Shown here: positions 3,913 to 6,533 of the stretch, piece after piece
Layout: each line of letters opens with the position of its first letter
How positions within the stretch are numbered: position 1 is the stretch's first letter
Source of the DNA: DAOTTI01 sp034437795
GTDB lineage: Bacteria; Chloroflexota; UBA11872; UBA12225
Assembly: GCA_034437795.1 (NCBI GenBank)
Contig: DAOTTI010000197.1
Location: forward strand, 1 to 6,533
DNA length: 6,533 nucleotides
Direction: 5' to 3'
The notes under the pieces: generated by a model
The model's input: only the letters and a program-made list of their open reading frames with translations
Database searches by the model: none
Told to the model about the DNA's origin: nothing
Made by a program: the position numbers and the translations under genes

Positions 3913-6533
3913 TCAGGAGGAACGCTGGCGGAGCACGAAATAGGGCTGGTTGGAGAAGGTCTCGTCGAACCCAGGCCACAGCCAGGCGCGGCCACGCGCG
4001 TCTCTGAGCGTGAAGAAGTACTGCAGGGCGTAGCGTGAATCGGAGTACGCTGCGGGGATGGTGGCGCGATAGCGGTGGCCATCCCGCTCCATCTCCGCAG
4101 CGACGTACCGCTCCGCCTGGTTCAGGTGCCGGTATTGGAGGAGCACCCGCACCGGCTCATCCCCCGTCTCCACGTCCTCCAGCGCCAGCTCCACCGGCAC
4201 GGGTTCGCCCCGCCGGAAGCCATCGGCCGGCGTGTGCGCCACGCGCACGCTCGGCCGCTCCGGTTCCAGTGGACCGACCTCTCCGTGGTGCGGCCGCTCC
4301 GCACCGGCCCCGCCGGCTCTAAGTCCAGCCGAAGGGTCGCCGCGTCCCGCGCCGCCCACGTCCGCTGAGGCCATGGTGAGCGACCGATCGCTGCGGTCCT
4401 GCGTCACGGCGTGGCGCAGGACCTCCTCCATGTCCGCCAGGTCCTGCTCGATCGCTGCCAGCCGGTCCGACCAGTGCCCGCGCAGGTGCGGGTCACGCCC
4501 GAAGGTCAGGTCCGCGACGTACACCTTGGCGGCGTCCGCCGCCTGCGTCCACGCGTCCCGCGCCCCGCGGTAGCGCTGCACGGCGTCCTTCAGAAAGGCC
4601 GGATTGCCGGTCCGCTCCCAGAGCGCGTAGTGCACGCCGGCGCGGAGCTTGCCGGCAAAGAAGTGCCCTAGCGCGGCCTGAATGGCCACGTCCACCGCCC
4701 AGCGCCGGAACGATGGCGCCCCTCGATCCGCTCCCTGCTGCTCCGCCCTGGCCAGGTGCTCGGTCGCCGCGCGCGCAAAGCGTTCCAGGGCAGTCGCCAC
4801 GTCCAGGGGCGAGTACCTGCCGCTGCGCTCCCCCTTGACCACCTCGTCCGCGAACTCCTCCACCGACGAGAAGAGCACAGGGTCCAGCGAGCTGACGGTG
4901 CCAAAGCGCTTGGGGCTGGGGGTGTCGCCGTAGGGGTGCGGGCGCGTCTCCCCGTCGCGGGAGACGATCGGCATGTTGGTGTAGACCTCCGGCCAGTAGC
5001 GGTTGTTGGAGGCAGAGGGATGGTAGGCTGTGGTCACCAGCAGCAGGATGCGGCTGGCGTTGGCCAGGGCCGCCTCCGCCGCCGGCGCCCCCTCGCTGAA
5101 CTCGCGCCGCGTGTAGCGCCGCCACCCCTCAGCATCGGCCTCCGGGTTGTAGATGAGCCGTCCCCACACGCGGTAGGTGTAGTGGAACTTCGCCCAGTCG
5201 CCGCCGTCCGCGCGCAGCGAGTCATCGGCGTAGCCGTCACGGCCGCCCGGCCGGCCTGAGCCCATGCGCCCCTTGAAGGAGAGCGGCTCGCACCACTCCA
5301 CCCCCTGGCAGCCGGCAAAGTGGGCGTACCGCCCGTACCCCGCTGCGTACACTGGATCACCCCACAGGAGGAGACGCTGCGTCCCCGGCCAGATCCGGTA
5401 CAGCACGCCCCACTGCCGGTCTTCGGGCAGCAGGTCGGCATACCCGTAGCGCGTGAACCGGCGCGTCCCGCCGCTCACCCGCATGTGGCCGCGGTTCTCC
5501 CCGGCTGGCGCCGGCTGGCGAGAGCCGGGCTGGGCGGCGCCTGCTGCCCGGGCGGCCTCGCGGTCCTCCCCCGCCGGGGCGCGCTCCAGCTCGCGGATGG
5601 ATGCCTGGTGGTACGGCAGCCCCATGTGCTCCGCCCAGTACTTGGGCGAGACCACCACCGGCAATCCGGTGGCCAGGGCCACGTCGAGCGTCTCCTGATC
5701 CATCCCCTTGGCGTGCATGTCGATCTCGACCGGCTTTCCCGATTGCCGCCACCACTGCACCGCCCCGTCGAAGAGCGTCCGCCAGAAGTCCCAGCTGCCC
5801 TCAGGGATGCCGCTCTCCCCGTGGATGCGGAAGGTCAGCCCGTCGATGGTGGGGCAGGCCTCCAGGAGCGTGCGCAGCGCGTCGCGGCAATACCGCGCGT
5901 GGGTGTCCGGCGTCAGGCCCTGGATGACGTAGTTCGCCTGCGGGCTATCGACCCACTCGTAGGCGTGCGTCCACAAGGCCAGTTGGAAGTGCAGCCCGCG
6001 CCGTTTGACCTCCTCGCCGATGAAGCGCAGCGTGTCCAGGTTCCGCTCCCGCTCGTCATCCGCCAGCGGCACCGCCCGCACGGCGTAGCCCGGCACATTG
6101 ACCAGGAAGGGATAGGCGAAGTAGAAGTAGACGTCGGTGACGCGGCGCGGGAAGTTGTAGCCCAGCCCCAGCGTGAGGCTGAAGCGGTTGTAGCGGTGGG
6201 TGGCCAGCATAGTGAGGTAGCGCTGCCAGAACGCACGGTCGTAGAACCAGGGCTTGTCCTCCACCTCGCTGGTAAACAGGCGGGCGATGCTTCGGATCGG
6301 GTTCGCCGGCTGCTCCACTACCGGCCGGCCGGTATCAAGGGCCGCCAGCGCGTCGCCTGCATGGGTGACCCGGTCGGCTAGCTCCAGCACCGCATAGACC
6401 AGCCCCCGTACGTCGCTCCCGCAGGCCACCAGCGCCGCGCGCCCGCCGAGGCGTGCCGGCACCAGCCCCAGCGCCTCCGGCGCCGCCGGCATCGACTGGC
6501 CGGCCACGTGCAGCGCCTCCCGCGCCGCGGCGG
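3913..6533 (-). CDS. Large glycoside-hydrolase-like protein, 5' end beyond window
   Basis: The frame is open to the right edge, giving at least 872 residues; the true start is probably outside. Numbering here is from an internal GTG at 6507. Residues 20-50 (VRGLVYAVLELADRV) resemble the N-terminal domain preceding the barrel in GH20, GH67 and related hydrolases, where this helix follows a 'G.RG..YG' turn. Residues 70-410 look like a TIM-barrel, with strand-like blocks FQLALWTHAYEW, GLTFRIHGESGIPEG, VEIDMHAKGMD and VVVSPKYWAEH. Glu231, Glu236, Asp263 and Glu293 are acidic candidates for catalysis. Residues 440-700 are mostly helical, with a striking WPEVYTNMPIV block at 505-515. Residues 750-860 look beta-rich, possibly a binding domain. 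The likely role is cleavage or binding of a glycoside or uronide, but I do not recognise a numbered GH family. Two low-complexity insertions break the domains (309-347 and 716-748). It converges on the Gfo/Idh/MocA gene. It is surely coding; function is tentative. Confidence 0.75.
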   Translation of the reverse strand, partial: AAAREALHVAGQSMPAAPEALGLVPARLGGRAALVACGSDVRGLVYAVLELADRVTHAGDALAALDTGRPVVEQPANPIRSIARLFTSEVEDKPWFYDRAFWQRYLTMLATHRYNRFSLTLGLGYNFPRRVTDVYFYFAYPFLVNVPGYAVRAVPLADDERERNLDTLRFIGEEVKRRGLHFQLALWTHAYEWVDSPQANYVIQGLTPDTHARYCRDALRTLLEACPTIDGLTFRIHGESGIPEGSWDFWRTLFDGAVQWWRQSGKPVEIDMHAKGMDQETLDVALATGLPVVVSPKYWAEHMGLPYHQASIRELERAPAGEDREAARAAGAAQPGSRQPAPAGENRGHMRVSGGTRRFTRYGYADLLPEDRQWGVLYRIWPGTQRLLLWGDPVYAAGYGRYAHFAGCQGVEWCEPLSFKGRMGSGRPGGRDGYADDSLRADGGDWAKFHYTYRVWGRLIYNPEADAEGWRRYTRREFSEGAPAAEAALANASRILLLVTTAYHPSASNNRYWPEVYTNMPIVSRDGETRPHPYGDTPSPKRFGTVSSLDPVLFSSVEEFADEVVKGERSGRYSPLDVATALERFARAATEHLARAEQQGADRGAPSFRRWAVDVAIQAALGHFFAGKLRAGVHYALWERTGNPAFLKDAVQRYRGARDAWTQAADAAKVYVADLTFGRDPHLRGHWSDRLAAIEQDLADMEEVLRHAVTQDRSDRSLTMASADVGGAGRGDPSAGLRAGGAGAERPHHGEVGPLEPERPSVRVAHTPADGFRRGEPVPVELALEDVETGDEPVRVLLQYRHLNQAERYVAAEMERDGHRYRATIPAAYSDSRYALQYFFTLRDARGRAWLWPGFDETFSNQPYFVLRQRSS
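4264..4362 (-). other. Low-complexity coding insertion 2 in the hydrolase-like gene
   Basis: Residues 716-748 of the minus-strand protein are Gly/Ala/Arg-rich and sit between the helical region and the beta-rich C-terminal region. Part encodes DPSAGLRAGGAGAE. The plus strand at 4314-4331 has a 5-bp inverted repeat (CGGCT/AGCCG). The segment CTAAGTCCAGCCGAAGG (4319-4335) resembles, from memory, a repeat core CTGAGTCCTGTCGAAGG seen in many Chloroflexota-like genomes, with 14 of 17 positions equal. It may be a simple linker or a coding-sequence insertion of such a repeat. Confidence 0.45.
5467..5583 (-). other. Low-complexity coding insertion 1 with internal duplications
   Basis: Residues 309-347 of the minus-strand protein form an Ala/Gly/Pro/Arg-rich stretch inside the presumed catalytic barrel, between the blocks ending SIRELE and starting RRFTRYGYADLL. 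It holds a near repeat in protein (APAGEDR at 310-316, APAGENR at 333-339) and in DNA (5560-5580 against 5491-5511, 17 of 21 identical, 69 bp apart). It also holds an exact 10-bp tandem duplication at 5501-5510 and 5511-5520 (CCGGCTGGCG). The reading frame is kept, so this looks like an in-frame loop expansion by slippage or duplication. Confidence 0.6.

Noticed and set aside
2787..4082. Long minus-strand open frame (431 codons) opposite the Gfo/Idh/MocA gene
   Set aside because: It runs antisense across a clearly conserved enzyme gene and into the hydrolase-like gene; the translation has no recognisable domain and reflects GC-rich codon bias on the other strand.
5320..6381. Plus-strand open frame (353 codons) within the hydrolase-like gene
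   Set aside because: The opposite strand encodes conserved-looking blocks such as HGESGIPEG; the plus-strand translation is Arg/Val/Pro-rich with no motif.

Overview
This is a very GC-rich window (roughly two thirds GC or more by eye) from a bacterial chromosome. The decayed Uma2-type reading frame, the dense interspersed repeats and the type of large glycoside-hydrolase-like protein suggest a free-living Terrabacteria-type lineage such as Chloroflexota or Armatimonadota. That placement is inference from gene content and remembered family distribution; no rRNA or marker gene is present.

Layout. (i) 2-508, plus strand: the C-terminal two thirds or so of an NAD(P)-dependent epimerase/dehydratase (extended SDR) that begins outside the window. 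(ii) 509-1632: about 1.1 kb without an intact gene. It holds a hairpin after the SDR gene, two copies of a roughly 48-bp interspersed repeat in the same orientation (588-635 and 1497-1544), a broken 3' fragment of a Uma2-family (DUF820) nuclease gene (1096-1383), and an exact 23-bp duplication of that fragment's 3' end. (iii) 1633-2658, plus: a full-length D-isomer-specific 2-hydroxyacid dehydrogenase with intact Arg/Glu/His catalytic residues but an altered glycine-rich loop. (iv) 2659-2837: a spacer with a hairpin and short tandem repeats (7-bp and 13-bp units). (v) 2838-3884, plus: a full-length Gfo/Idh/MocA-family oxidoreductase. (vi) 3913-6533, minus, convergent and running off the right edge: a very large (at least 864 residues) intracellular-looking protein resembling glycoside hydrolases. 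It has a hexosaminidase/glucuronidase-type N-terminal region, a likely TIM-barrel catalytic region, a helical region and a C-terminal beta-rich region. Two Gly/Ala/Pro/Arg-rich low-complexity insertions interrupt it.

Taken together, three NAD(P)-dependent sugar or hydroxyacid oxidoreductases beside a glycoside-hydrolase-like protein look like part of a carbohydrate-catabolism neighbourhood: glycoside cleavage, then oxidation of the sugar or sugar acid. No substrate can be named from the sequence. The most interesting leads are the unassigned hydrolase-like protein with its repeat-like coding insertions, and the repeat-flanked graveyard around the Uma2 remnant. I see no RNA gene, CRISPR array, transposase or prophage gene.
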